From: Punica granatum
Taxonomy: Eukaryota > Streptophyta > Magnoliopsida > Myrtales > Lythraceae
Assembly: GCF_007655135.1 (NCBI RefSeq)
Contig: NC_045130.1
Coordinates: forward strand, 10,974,001-11,038,000
Length of the DNA stretch: 64,000 nucleotides
Direction: 5' to 3'
Shown: positions 24,131 to 36,359 of the stretch, in pieces
How the letters are laid out: each line of letters opens with the position of its first letter
Position numbering within the stretch: the first letter of the stretch is position 1
The notes under the pieces: model-generated
What the model saw: the letters and a program-made list of their open reading frames with translations, nothing else
Database searches by the model: none
What the model was told of the DNA's origin: nothing
Program-made: the position numbers and the translations under genes

Positions 24131-24412
24131 TACTAGCCCGCGCTTTTTGATGACGTCCACAAATTTTATTTTCGAATTAACCTTTGTAAATAATTTATGA
24201 ATTTTTTTAAAATTCTTGAATTTATTAATTTTTTTATAAATTCTGAATTTATGAAAATTAATATATTGAATTTGATAAATAAACTAGTCACTAGCATGCG
24301 CTTTGCGACGACGTCCACAGATTTTATTTTCGAATTAAACTTTGTAAAGAATTTATGAATTTTTTATAAATTCTTGAATTTATGAAAATTAATATATTGA
24401 ATTTGATAAAAA
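24131..24412. repeat. tandem duplication of about 150 bp
   Basis: 24131-24281 and 24290-24412 share GACGTCCACA, ATTTTATTTTCGAATTAA and GAATTTATGAAAATTAATAT then ATTGAATTTGATAAA, with about 25 bases missing from the second copy. A similar but shorter duplication (TAATTTCTTTGGC, GGAATTCT) lies at 24590-24730. Confidence 0.8.
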
Positions 24413-25961
24413 AAAAGAGCTTGAATGTATTAAAAGATAAGGTAATTGTAAATACAGAAGTTCAATAAGATGACATGAGAATATACTTGTAATAAGAGAA
24501 TTTAGGTCTTATCATTATTTAAATGGAGACTGAAAAATTACATTATTGAATCACTTTGTCTCAAATTAATGAATTTATTTTATTTTACATTTAATAATTT
24601 CTTTGGCCTTTCATTAGACAACATTTTGGGAATTCTAATTTTGAAGAATTTCATTTTTTTTTACATTTAGTAATTTCTTTGGCTTGGTAAATTCATGGGA
24701 ATTCTGATTCTGACGAATTTCGATTTTCAATATATGTTGGATGTATTTAAAAAATAACTTTGATGTGCAAAAAAAGCAAGAGAAGAAATAAAATTAGATA
24801 ATCTAAATTAATTAATGTAGGGAACATGACGACATGGTTAACCAAGAGCTAAGAATTTACTCAAAAACACCTATATAAAAATTTTCAAAGCTCGAATTGG
24901 AGGTTCCCGTTAAAGGAATTTAAATACTATATATATATATATATATATGGATATATCGAATCCTCGCCTTCACAAATCTTATTGTGGGAGATATAAGTCC
25001 GATTGATCTAAAGTGGTTATTCCAATACCATGCTACACCACATGAAAGGCTGAAAGTCTGAAAATCTCTGCTCGAATATTTCTTTTCTCCATTGTAATAC
25101 AAATCTTTCAAAATTTTCTCCGACGTAAATGAAGTTTGTGCAAAATACTTAATCCAAATTTTCTATGTGGTTGAGGGAACTAGTCAAGATGGGGGTGAAA
25201 AGCAAGAGGAAAAAGAAAGTGGACGTTTGAATTATTAGTTCTTTGTTTATTTATATTTATATTCGAGTTTATTGATTTTTTACAAAATTTAATGTAGATA
25301 TTGTTAATAGGTTGAGTTATGTACAATGGATTTGAAGAGTCGATCAACTCCGTGCTACGAAAGTTTTATAGAAGCTTATATGGTAGACTTTCGTTGCACG
25401 AATAGAAACTTCTCATTGCACAAGTCTGATCAGTCTATTTTAATAATTTATAATAATACAATATAGATTGGAAAATAACAAGTAAAAATTCATAGATAAC
25501 TTAAAGTTACGAAATGAATTTTCCTTTTTTTTTTTATAAATATTTTTTCCTTAATTAATAGTGGATTAATAGTTTATGATATCTATGATACAAGATAAGA
25601 TACAAAAGATATATGATAAGATAATATAATTAACAAATTACGTTTAATAAATTATAAGATAAGGAGATGATATATTTAATAAAATTGTGTTTTTTATTAT
25701 AATTAACATTTATGTTGAACATGAATTTATCTACATTTGATATTTTATATGTATATATCTGCATAATATCTGGTTTTATTTATACCTTATTCACGGCCCC
25801 TTCTTCTCTATCGTCTGTTGTGTGCCCTAACCCCTATCGGTGACGCCCGCCGGTCGCCGTCTCAGCACTGACTAACTTGAGCACCGTCTCATCCCCAGCG
25901 AGCAGGGCTCGGGCAGGCGATCAAGCTCTTCTGAAGCTTCCACCATCAGGTTAGGTTAGAT

Positions 25962-25985
25962 TCTCTCTCTCTCTCTCTCTCTCTC
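25962..25985. repeat. (CT)n tract in presumed BUD31 leader
   Basis: About 12 CT units roughly 0.5 kb upstream of the BUD31 start codon. CT-rich tracts are common in plant 5' leaders. The sequence between it and the ATG probably includes a leader intron ending just before 26497. Confidence 0.8.
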
Positions 25986-26496
25986 GCAGCTGTCGCTGTT
26001 CTGATTTGGATCATTCAATTAACATCTCGGTTCGGCCATCCATCAATTTCTTTAAGTATATAGAAACTAAGATAGATGGTGAGATTACATTTTTAAATTT
26101 GTTCGTAAGAAATCAAAATTGGAAAAACTCCTCAGCGGGGCCCGTGCCGATAAGTTGATTTATGGATGATGATGCACTGGGAGCTGTTGTAGTTGGATTT
26201 TATATGAATTTATTATGTGTAAATAAACATTGGGGTTCATCGAATAGTAGAGAATCTGAATATAAGTCCAATTATCAATTGGTATTTCAATCGACTTCGA
26301 TCGACGGAAGGTGTGTTTCATCTCATTGTAGGGGATAATAAAAATTTGAAATTTCTGAATGATCGGATAGTATATTTCCCGTCCTGTGAAGTTTGCGGTT
26401 AGATGATAGTGTAGATCTTTTCGGTAACTAGTCAGACAAGTTGATTGTATGCAGTTGATTGTGGTGTTTTGATCGAGCATTGCAGCAGGTATAAGA

Positions 26497-27196
26497 ATGC
26501 CCAAGGTGAAGACGAGCCGTGTGAGGTATCCGGAAGGATGGGAGCTCATCGAGCCTACCCTCCGTGAATTGCAAGCCAAGATGAGAGAAGGTTGGTGTTC
26601 TCACCGTCGCATAGATACTTCTTTACTCTAGTAATGCTTGATGGGATTGGATGCAGCGGCATCTCCTTAGACCACAAGTATATATCTTTATTCATCTTTA
26701 ATATTGTATTGCGAGCAGCCGAGAACGATCCGCACGATGGTAAAAGGAAATGTGAGGCTCTCTGGCCCATCTTTAAGATTGAGCACCAGAAAAGCCGCTA
26801 CATCTTTGACCTTTACCATAGGAGGAAGGAGATATCGAAGGAGTTGTATGAGTTCTGCCTGGATCAGCGTTATGCCGACAAAAATCTGATTGCAAAGTGG
26901 AAGAAGGTATGGTTCTCTTCTCGTCGGTCATCGTACTCTCAAGCACGCAACTATATCTATCTTCTATGGCCTAGAAAACAATTGACATTGTTGTTCGTGA
27001 TTGACGCATAAGTTCAAGTTTTGTTTGCTTTGCATTGCAGCCGGGTTATGAGCGGCTTTGCTGCTTAAGGTGCATCCAGCCACGAGACCACAACTTTGGC
27101 ACGACTTGCGCGTGTCGGGTACCGAAGCACTTGAGGGAGGAGAAGGTCATAGAATGCGTTCATTGTGGTTGTCGGGGCTGTGCTAGTGGTGATTGA
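26497..27196 (+). CDS. BUD31: BUD31/G10 spliceosomal protein
   Basis: Small, extremely conserved nuclear protein of the activated spliceosome. Exons 26497-26590, 26719-26906 and 27041-27196 join in frame to 145 residues, the standard length in plants. The start [20 protein letters not shown] and the block [20 protein letters not shown] are typical. Exon 3 supplies the Cys-rich zinc-binding end: [16 protein letters not shown] and [13 protein letters not shown]. Introns are 128 and 134 bases with GT-AG ends. No defects seen. The LINE relic begins about 500 bases downstream. Confidence 0.96.
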
Positions 27197-27709
27197 CTGA
27201 ATCGAAATTGTCCTCTGAAACAGTATTGAACGGGGCATCGACTGATTTCTGTATCCTTGTTAATTACTGCCTTGCTGGAACTCCTATCTTGTATTTTGAG
27301 AGTACTAAGTTGGACAGCAATGACCAGTCTTATGTCCGTGCCTTGCATGCCGAAGCACTCTTGAGACAATGAACTGGGTTTGCACGATATCGAGTCATTG
27401 AATCATTGGTCGCTTCTGTTTGAGATTTACATCGGAAATTTCTATCAGAATCATAAATATGGAGGCTTTCGGCCACGAGTAAACATCAGAAAACTTTTAA
27501 TTTCTGGTTTTTATTATTTTATTTTATTTTTCTTTTTTTGGGTTTCTCTCGTCCCTTTTTGCGAGAGCTGAAACGCAGGCAAACCCCAACCAGACCCTTT
27601 TGTGGTCTTCTTCTCATCTTCTTCCGACTTCTCCCTACAGCCCCGGCCGTCGTCCTTATTTCAAGTATCTTATCCGTGTCAGCATTCGATAACCTTTTCT
27701 GTTGCCCTC

Positions 27710-28770
27710 ACCGCGCCGGTGATGAAATTGGCAATATGTTTCAGATTTCCTAATAAGTGGTGTGATGAAGTAAATGGGGAGATTGCAAAGTATTTGTGGG
27801 TCAGAAAGAAGAAGAAATAGGTTTGCACTGGAGGAAATGGTCAGCTATGTGTGATATAAAGAGTCAAGGGTGAATGAATTTTAAGATTTATTCGGCTTCA
27901 ATCTTGCTTCATTAACTAAGATGGCATGACTATTAGGGGTGATGGTCGAGTTTCTAAGTTTAATCCTATGTAATTTGGAGACTTCAGGACTTGAGTTCGA
28001 TTCCTTCTCGGGACACATATGCTATTCGGGGACATATGCTAAGGTGGGCTCTTTGGCTTGAGCGCGGGGTCATCTCTGGCTTGTGTGAACTATACTAAGC
28101 CGATAGTGGTGCTATGTTGTTGCCATCACTGCTGCTCCTACCATATTACTCATTAAAAAAAAAAACTAAGATGGTATGAAGAATACAGCAGAATCCAGAA
28201 GGTCTTTGGGTTAAGGTGCTCGAAAACCTTTATTTCCCGGATTCTGATTTCCTTAAAGCTAGCAAAGGGGCTCGATCGTGCATCTCGATGTTGGAGCAGC
28301 ATCTGTGAAGGCAAGGAAATTGTGAGGAAAGGAGCATTGTGGCAAGTGGGTGATACTTGTAAAAATAACAGATTGCATAAGCTATCTACTGCAGAAATAG
28401 ACAGTGAAGGCAAAAGTTCAGCTTAAGGACGGAAGTCGAGGGATTTACAAACACTGTATTCCTGTGGAAGAAGTGGAGGCAATAATGAAGATTCCAGTGT
28501 GGAGTAGAGAAAGGCCAGATAAATCGGTCTGGCCTTTCGAAAGAAACGGAGCAGTCTCAGTCAAATATGCTTATGGATATGTCAAAACCGATAAGAAGCT
28601 TGAGGACTGATCATCAGTACATAAACCACCAGAGATGGCAGAAACTTGCTGAAGGATGGGTCAAGATCAATTGTGAAGCTAATGATGCACATTCTTCTGA
28701 AGCAGGAGTTGGAGTGGTAGCTGCAAGAGGAGTGGCACGATTGCTCGGAGCTCCTCTCTCCACCTTCTTA
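27710..28770 (+). mobile_element. LINE (non-LTR retrotransposon) ORF2 relic, split by a SINE
   Basis: C-terminal end of a plant LINE polyprotein, in decayed frames. 27720-27810 reads CFRFPNKWCDEVNGEIAKYL; 27820-27880 reads LHWRKWSAMCDIKSQG; 27881-27929 reads DLFGFNLASLTKMA. After a 234-base SINE, 28180-28300 resumes with RIQQNPEGLWVKVLENLYFP. 28490-28600 gives IPVWS.. then DKSVWPFERNGAVSVK (zf-RVT-like region), and 28640-28760 gives GWVKINCEAND, the start of an RNase H domain. Several stops and frame changes make it inactive; the 5' part and most of the catalytic reverse transcriptase are absent. Confidence 0.85.
27930..28163 (+). mobile_element. SINE with 16-bp target-site duplication
   Basis: Flanked by AACTAAGATGGCATGA (27914-27929) and AACTAAGATGGTATGA (28164-28179), one mismatch. 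The 234-base body starts near TATTAGGGG, has a box A-like TGGTCGAGTTT at about 27943 and a box B-like GAGTTCGATTCC at about 27995, and ends with an A-rich tail just before the second repeat. This is the tRNA-type SINE layout. It interrupts the LINE reading frame, so it arrived after the LINE. Confidence 0.88.
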
Positions 28771-29649
28771 GTTTCATGGTCGTCGTCTACATTGATTGTT
28801 ACTTGTACGTCTTCTCAGTTCTCGTGTTTTCTCATATGAAATTTTTATTCATGTCGTCAACTTGTTTATAAAACTAATTAGCAGCAAATCCATTTTCTTC
28901 AACACTCTCTTGATTTGACTATAGTAGCTGCGGGCTTGCTGATTAGCCTGACTTAATCATCTGCATATGGTTTAAGAAGCAGGAACATGAGGAAGCAAAA
29001 TTATGGAAGTTGTCTCCATTAAACCGGATTCGGGATACCATTTTTTTCATGTACGCAGCGCATGTCGTAACAACTGAAATAGCAGAGAATGCCCCCCCAG
29101 TCGCCTCATAAATCTCCGGCTCGTACTGGCCTGCAAAACCGAAACCGATTCAGCCTAGTTTTTTGGTTCACTCTTCACACATGAAAGATAGATGCGAGCA
29201 TGATAACATTGAGAAACGCAAGTCACTTGCTGCGGAACGCAATCTCAAGCAATTATGCAAGAGCTTTCAACACTTGAAATAGTTCTAGCCAATTGGCTGA
29301 TAAGGCAAAACTGAGCTTTCCTACAGAATCAAAATATCGAGAGACCTTTCGATGTTAATGAAAAGTAACTGATAATGGCAGATTCTGATCGCAGGTTTTA
29401 TCTTAGGACTTAGGCCATCTTCATAGCTTAAGAATGAATTTTTGCAACATTTTTTGCAACAGATAACAAGCTTCAGAGAAAGAGCTTAAACTCATGTTGA
29501 CAAGGAGGTAAGATCTAAACTCCTACAGAATCTAAAGCTTAACCTAAAATTCTATCCTAAAAGCACAAATTTCATTGAAAGCTTAGCTATAAATTATGCA
29601 CAATTAGGAACAGATTAACTCTATTGTAGAGAGTTATCCGATAGAATTT
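28771..29649. other. intergenic, no gene seen
   Basis: No supportable coding sequence. Short ORFs lack domains. The segment separates the LINE relic from the 3' flank of the mTERF pseudogene. Confidence 0.55.
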
Positions 29650-31060
29650 CGGTATTGCATCGAATGAAGAAAATTTACTCAACAATTTGCAATTTCTACA
29701 ACCAAATACAGTTAACCGAGTAAAGTCAGTTTCCCGATGCTGCCCATGTGATCTCGAGACAATGAAGCTTAGCTACGAAAAACAATCAAAGTACAGTAAG
29801 TTAGTCTGCGAGCTGTACAAAAGCTCAGGACATATCGGGCTTACACTGTCAAATCCTTTGAAGAACTCCCCAACCATATCTTCAGGAGCAGGACGCATCC
29901 GGAAAAGTCGAGCTATAAATTTTCTTGCGCATGTGGGGATCATGCTTGCGAAGGGGTAATTTCTAGGCCATTCTTCACGAGCCAACTTGTGGAAACTATA
30001 TCTCGGTCTGATCTGATTCTCCAAGTCAAAGCGCAAGAATGCCGGGAAAAATGGCAAGGTAGTCCAAAGAAGATCACATCTCGTTGTAGAGGAAACGAAC
30101 CTTCTGTTCCACTGTTTCGCGTCTCTGGTTCAGTAACTTTGGGTAATAAAATTGATGATCATCCTTCAGAGCTTCCAAAGCTCGTTACCCAATCGAAGAA
30201 GGCAATCGAAACGCTCTTGCAGTTCATTACTACTCCTGTGCATGTAGGCGAGGACCTGAATAGTCGGAGCATTCTCACCAAACCAAATCCCGTGCAAGAA
30301 ATCCAGCTTACTCATCGAATGAACACAACATCGAGATGGCTTAAATTTCATCAAGGGCTCTGTTCAGCCTTTGTGCAATTCGGCATCGCGCTCACTCATA
30401 ACATAATTAGCTCGTGATTCCCCTTCATGATCTGACTAAAGAGCCAATCGTGCAGGTTCATGGCTCTCATGTTATGAGGCAAGTTGGCCATTCTACTTCT
30501 ACCCTATACATTAGGATAATTACGAGCTTCGTCTTCCAATTCCAATGCCCCCAAACCGAAATGTTTCCATAACCTGACTACCGAAGTCAAGCATGTCTCC
30601 AGGTCGAGGCCTAAAAACCTCAGGTCTGTGAAGACCCAAGAACCAACCTCTCGATTACGAGCACCAAATCTACTGAAGTCATTCACTTTTCTGACATAAA
30701 ACCTCTTCTGGGTGTTTAAGAAACAGACCACCGCATCAACTTATCCTAATCACATAACAGCCTAATAGGCCTACAGACCTTACACCAACAAACAACATTT
30801 GCCTCAGCAGCGCCTGGAGCTCAACTCTTCCCGGGTCCTGCTAAAAGTCGAAACTTCCTCCTTATATAGCTGACCCACCCAGCTCCAGGAGAAGCCGGCC
30901 TGAATTTCAAAATTTGGGAGCCCACGACCAAGAGCACCTCGTTATATGAGATAATATGAAGTATCACTTTTCTTTTGTTCAATCCTGGTAAAAAATCAAA
31001 TACCCGAATAGGATGTCTATGAATCATCTCCTCCTCATTCTCCTCCTCATTAGGCGCTAT
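29650..31060 (-). pseudogene. mTERF18/SHOT1-like pseudogene
   Basis: Minus-strand decayed copy of the intact mTERF gene at 48028-49668. Matching blocks in gene order: about 31030-30830 (GAGW against GFSW, the GGTCAGCTATATAAGG region), 30700-30520 (DFSRFGARNREVGSWVF, then LGLDLET, then FGLGALELED), 30354-30170 (SSRCCVHSMSKLDFLHG) and 30057-29830 (FPAFLRFDLENQIRPR). Several internal deletions, frameshifts and stops separate them. Similarity continues through the 3' UTR (29650-29830 against 49690-49860), so this is a genomic duplicate. It lies directly downstream of ARPC5 on the same strand. Confidence 0.88.
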
Positions 31061-31369
31061 GGAATGACACGAATGTTGACTAATATTGTGGAATTGCAGT
31101 CACAGTTCATTTTAAGTGTACCAACCAGGTCATAAGATTCTGAAAGAGGTTAACTAGGATGTGCTAACATACATTGTTTCACCACATGACAAGGTGAAGT
31201 AAGCTGAAGTAAAGTTGAACTTACAAAGAAACCAGAAATCTAAGTATCATGGAGTAACCGTAGTATGTTCATTCTACAATCTCTGAGTAGAAAATAAATT
31301 TTTAAGTACTGGGCAGATAGATGAAATGCCACAAGGACATTTTGTTCGTAAGTTAGATGGTGCCACAAA

Positions 31370-33143
31370 TCATACTGTATTTACTGTGTCTGCCAGAGTA
31401 CGAAGTATGCAGCCGAGCCCAGCCCTCTCTGTAAGTCTCTCATGAATACGAAGGCACTGGTCACACGTGGGGCGATCCCCAGTCGATAAGCCTCTGTACA
31501 GATACCTGGTAAAAAGATCACAAGAATCTATCATTTGACAAACCAAATCTAGAAGAACGGAGAGCAGTTAGAGACTTCGTTGTATAGAGGTAAAGGAATT
31601 TTCAGTAGTACATGAGCCGATGAAAGAAAGAAGATAAATGCAAGACCACTCATAAGCATTCAACAAACAGACAGCAAAAGGAAGGGATTGTATAAAATTT
31701 TTCTATACTTTTCCCCTCCCTTTCCCTCCAACATAAACATAAGGGTCAGAGTGGCCATTGAACAAGAATAAAAGTAGAATATCACCACAATTTTGTAGCT
31801 AATGAGTTTATATCAGAAAATATGAATCCTGGACATTCTAAATCCTCTCTAGAGTATGTGAACAAAACCGATTGCAAAAAGTATAAAGAAAGCCTATCTC
31901 AGGATACAGATCACTACATCTCTCAATCTTGGCTTAAAAGTGTTCAGATATAGTACGTTCGTATATCTAATACTGTCCATTACAATATAGACAGCAGTTC
32001 GGATTAACACAGCCCCAAAGCTTGACATCAAGAGACAAGAAGTATCTAATCCATACTGAACTGTATAGTAGCACAAACTTTTCAACAAACCCGCATAGAT
32101 GCAACCACATAGATAGTAGCACTGCATATTCTAACAGAGCTAGCGAAAGTAGACAAACCATAATGCCCTAATCCAAAACAACGTCGAAAAATACCATACA
32201 AGCTTTTCGGTTATATGCGATAGCATGGACCAAGCCAAAAAATTTTGAATTAAATTCACTTGACAGAGTTTGACTGTAATTAAGACCCAATTCAGCAATT
32301 ATACTTGACAAGATATGGAAGTTCCGTAGACGCCTAATCTCATGCCTCCAATACTGCAGTTTCACCTAATCACCGAGGATCATAACTGTAAGCAAAAGAA
32401 AAATGACTTTCCTTTGTCTTAAGGCTAGAATTATCTCACTGACAAAATCGATCTCCCACCTTCTCATCTCAGAAAGCAACTGATCCACCCCCATATCTTT
32501 GTTATACAAGCCAATCCAATCCATTCAACATTTCTAAGATAGTAGCTGAAGAGAATTGAACCATCAGAATCTCTCCGCTCTGTGATAATTTTTTTCCCGG
32601 AACACCACGATTATCGCAATTGACTTCAATGGTTCAATTAAGAGGCACTACTCACTTCATGAGGATGTCGTAGTACTCCGGATCCAAAGAAGAGAACAAA
32701 GCATCGAAATCCTTTATCGCCATTATTGCCCTGTGCACCACTATCCAATTCGCCGACTGCAAAAATTCAGAGAACCTCACCGTCACTCCAATTCTTCTTC
32801 ATTTTTTTGTATGAAAGTAGGGATTCAAAGCCGCAGAGAGAGCGAGAGAGAAGATCGAACCTTGCAGCGCTCGTCTCGAGTATTGGGAGGCGATCCCTCG
32901 AGCGCAGTCTTCAGAGACTCGACAGGTCTACCCCTGCTCCATTAATTTCCAGAAAATACACCATCACTCTCATCGACACCATGGACAGCAGCATAGCAAA
33001 TCTAGACACAAACAGAGAGAGAGAGAGAGAGAGGGAGAAGCGAACTGTTTGAGTAAGCTCTCGATTTTGCGAGATTTGTGCTCAATGCGGGAGATGATGG
33101 CCTCAGCATTGTCCGCTTCCACGAAATCATCCACTCCCGCCAT
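31370..33143 (-). CDS. ARPC5: actin-related protein 2/3 complex subunit 5 (p16)
   Basis: Smallest subunit of the Arp2/3 complex, which nucleates branched actin filaments; in plants it acts with SCAR/WAVE in cell shape and trichome growth. Four exons, 33143-33046, 32933-32861, 32756-32656 and 31505-31370, give 135 residues in frame, close to the usual size. Diagnostic stretches: MAGVDDFVEADNAEAIISRI, ESLKTALEGSPPNTRDERCK, SANWIVVHRAIMAIKD, SSLDPEYYDILMKYLYRGLS, and the end ILRTLADTVNTV. Intron 3 is long (about 1.15 kb). Intron 1 has a (GA)n tract at 33013-33033. A decayed copy of exon 4 with flanking intron occurs at 40966-41220. Confidence 0.95.
33013..33033. repeat. (AG)n tract in ARPC5 intron 1
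   Basis: About ten AG units just downstream of the exon 1 donor on the minus strand. Simple repeat. Confidence 0.85.
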
Positions 33144-33390
33144 TTTCGGTAGCTCTGTCTGTCTCTTCGATGGTATTGAGATCGGTATCGAGGAGCCAGA
33201 GATGGTGAACTTAAGAATTCAGTGGGGGAAAAAGAAAAAGAAAAGAAAAATGATTTCAGTTCAATTCAATTTAATTATAAATGAATTATGCAGGTTGGAA
33301 ATTTAAAAAAATTTAAATGAAATAAATTGAATTATCTTGTTTGAAATGCATAAAATAAAATAGAATAATTCATCTACAAAGGATTTAATG

Positions 33391-33566
33391 GTGCGTTTGA
33401 TTTCAGAGTTAAAGTAACTTTGATTTTGATTGTGGAAAAGGATAAATGATTGTATAGTGTGTTGATTTAAAGTTAAAATTAAAATTTTTGACTTGAAAAA
33501 TGTGTATTTTTATTGTGTAGTGTGTTGAATTAAAATTAAAATTTTTATGATTTTAACTGCGAAAAG
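33391..33566. mobile_element. MITE-like dispersed repeat, copy 1
   Basis: GTGCGTTTGATTTCAGAGTT at its left end, then two copies of a GTGTAGTGTGTTGA-like motif. The same sequence occurs at 46469-46661, which has recognisable inverted ends. Here the right end has decayed into an A-rich tract. It lies about 250 bases upstream of the ARPC5 start. Confidence 0.7.
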
Positions 33567-34219
33567 AAAAAAATAATAATTATAAAATGAATTTTTTTCC
33601 CCCAACAACAGCTTCTTTATTACCACCTTAAATGAGACAAAGGTGGAAAAGATCCCAACTTTGGATAATTTGTAGGGCTTAATTTGGAATTACGGCCACA
33701 AGTTTCGATCTTTCGACTCTTCACAAGGCTGTCGGACCTTCAATGTAGACAAGCGGGTAGTCCATACCGTCCTCAGAGTCCTCCTTTGCAAGTACAAAGA
33801 GAGGAAATTGGTATTGGGGTTCCTCGGCCTACAATCTCTAGGCCCCAAATTCTCTTGCAGATTCGTCAAATCAAATTCATATGTAACCGTGTTTAACATA
33901 AGTCTAGCTCTGTAACTCAGGACAAAATCGTGTTCTCCATGAATGCCGCATTCCGTGGTTGAACCGACTAAACATAGCAGTATGTTTGCAATATTGATAA
34001 TCAGTAAAAGAAATGATAAATACTTCAATCAATGGGCTGATGCAAAATTTGCGGTTCTCACATGTACAAAACTTTGATTATCGTCAGCCGCATCAGAATC
34101 TGAGGAATTCCGAGAAAAGAATACGGCACCAGACTGCAATATCTCTGCCTTTCCGATCATGGGAACTGAACAAAAATATATGGCACCTAGTCCTCCAAGG
34201 CGAGAAGAGGATGCGATGA

Positions 34220-36046
34220 TTAGCTTGGTGAAAGTTCTTTGCTGCGCTTAGTAGCTGCAACAACTGCGTTCATCAGTATTCCACGGAACCCAGACTTCTC
34301 TAGTTCATGGATTCCAGCAATGGTAGTGCCCCCGGGCGATGCCACATCATCCTTGAGCTGGCCCGGGTGCTTACCACTTTTGGAGGCCATAGCTGCTGCT
34401 CCGAGTACCTTCAAGAGGAAGCAAGAAGTCCATTGATTCCTCAAAGTTGTTAGGAGTCCTTGAAACCGAGGAAAGTTCTGTTGAAACATGGACGACTTAC
34501 TGTTTGAGAAGCTAAACTTAATGCGAGTTCTCGAGGTAGGCCGGCAGCCACTCCTCCATCAGCCAGAGCTTCTATGGCCAAAAAGATGTATGCTGGACCA
34601 CTCCCGCTGACATGATTAAACAATGTAAGACATTAAAATCAAACAATAGGAAAACACGGGAAGAACAACATACAGTGTATCGAACATTATCATCTTTTAT
34701 AGAATGAAGCAAGAGGCCTACCTCAAGCCAGTGATTGCATCAAAACACTTTTCATCAGCTTTCCAGATTTTGCCGATTGATCCAAATAGAGTTGCGATTA
34801 GCTGTCCATCCTGTTCTGTTGCCGCACCTCCAAGGCTCATGGCTATACGAGTAAAAGCTAATGAGAGATATACAATATTCACAAATCCTTGCATGAAAGT
34901 GACAAATTGCAGCTTTTAATGAAAGGAACACTCAGTAAACAAATGCAGCTTTGCCGAACAACTCTTACTTAAGGGAAGGTGGCTTTCCAAAATGCATGAT
35001 GGGAAAAGAAAAATATACTGCAATGGTTCAAAGGATGACACTAGAATCTCCAAGGATGGAATACAAACCCGACGCTGCCTCGCCCACTGCAGCAGGAGTG
35101 TTCGGCATCACCCTGATGAATCGCTCATGACCAGCCCATTCCTAATAACAATTTGCAGCTGTAATTTTAGTCGAAACTGCCACCCACACACACACAAAAA
35201 GCCTTACTGATCAAGAACGTGAATGCGGGTGTACCTGAAGGTCTTTCAATTTTACCCCAGCAGCTACTGAAACCAAAAGCTGCTTCTTGGACAGCTGCGG
35301 CTTCAACTGCAAGATCACATCTTTAGCTGCAATAACAATGAGAGAAGAAAGGAGGGATGACACTAAATACAATACACGCACACATACATATACTGATAAT
35401 GGGTGTAATGTTGGGCAACCTAATTTTCGAAATGGCATTTCAAGGAAAGCATGATATTCCTCGTACAGGACAAAAACTTGGGACTGTCACCGCGATTAAA
35501 ACATCATCATACTGGAATAGTGATTGGAATCATGATTGGGATCATGATCATTCGATTTCAATCCAATTCCCTCTATCCAATCGAAGCAACAAACAGCAAT
35601 TACTTCGTATTTGAATATCGAATTAGAAAAACTAATGCGGTGCCAGCAAATGAAGATCGAGTAAAATGAAGAAAGCACGAACCGACTTGGGGCTTCACAG
35701 AGAAGATGACCACATCGCTATCTTTCACCACCTGGTCACAAAGACCAAAACTTGAGCCTCTTTTCCACAACATTGGGAAGAACACAAACTCGTGCGAGCG
35801 AATGAAAAAGACAGAGAACGAGAGCTAGGGAAGAAGTCCCATTACAGCGCGATTGTCGGGGAGGACGGTGACGCCGAAGGACTCGAAGGCCGGGCCGCGT
35901 GCGGGGTTGGAGTGTGCGGCGGTGCAGATCCTGGAAGGCGGGAGGATGCCCGACTGGACCGCCCCTCTCGCTATGCTCTCTGCCATCTTGCCCGCCCCGA
36001 TAAAGCCTAACTTGTAAGTGTCGGCCGGAATTGGCGCCACCTCCAT
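34220..36046 (-). CDS. P5CR: pyrroline-5-carboxylate reductase
   Basis: Last step of proline synthesis: reduces delta1-pyrroline-5-carboxylate to proline with NAD(P)H. Seven exons, 36046-35846, 35731-35683, 35326-35235, 35141-35069, 34842-34722, 34606-34501 and 34408-34220, join in frame to 276 residues, the usual plant size. The N-terminus has the Rossmann motif [15 protein letters not shown]; then [26 protein letters not shown], and the C-terminal dimer/active-site signature [23 protein letters not shown] followed by [19 protein letters not shown]. No targeting peptide is obvious, fitting a cytosolic enzyme. A palindromic MITE lies about 325 bases upstream of the ATG and may affect its promoter. 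All key residues seem present. Confidence 0.96.
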
Positions 36047-36359
36047 GCTCTCCTGCTCTTGCTCTGCCCGACAAGGCTCGCCCTGAATAAATTCAACGTC
36101 CGGAGGGCTCCGGCAAACTCGAGAGTGAAGGCGGTGTGGAGGCGGCGGCGGGTGGAACAGGAGGCGGAGATGAGTGCTGAGAGGAAGGGAAGACAGTGGG
36201 GGCTGTTTTGAAAAAGTAGAAAAAGAAATGGGGGGTCACTTTAATATTTATTATTAACACTCAAAGCCTCTTCTCCATTTTTACCTTGACTGAGAACCCA
36301 TCACCTTTCTTTAACTTATGCCATCAATTTACTAGGAAAGCAATGAATTACATATTATA

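Larger units (their letters stand above)
21001..25961. other. long AT-rich intergenic block
   Basis: From 21001 to about 21500 lies the PIGB promoter/leader and a GC-rich stretch whose minus-strand ORFs have no domain. From about 21800 on the DNA is strongly AT-rich, with only short ORFs. Three short duplicated segments near 22350, 24280 and 24640 are listed separately. I see no gene, RNA or complete transposon in nearly 5 kb; some of this is probably eroded transposon. Confidence 0.6.
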
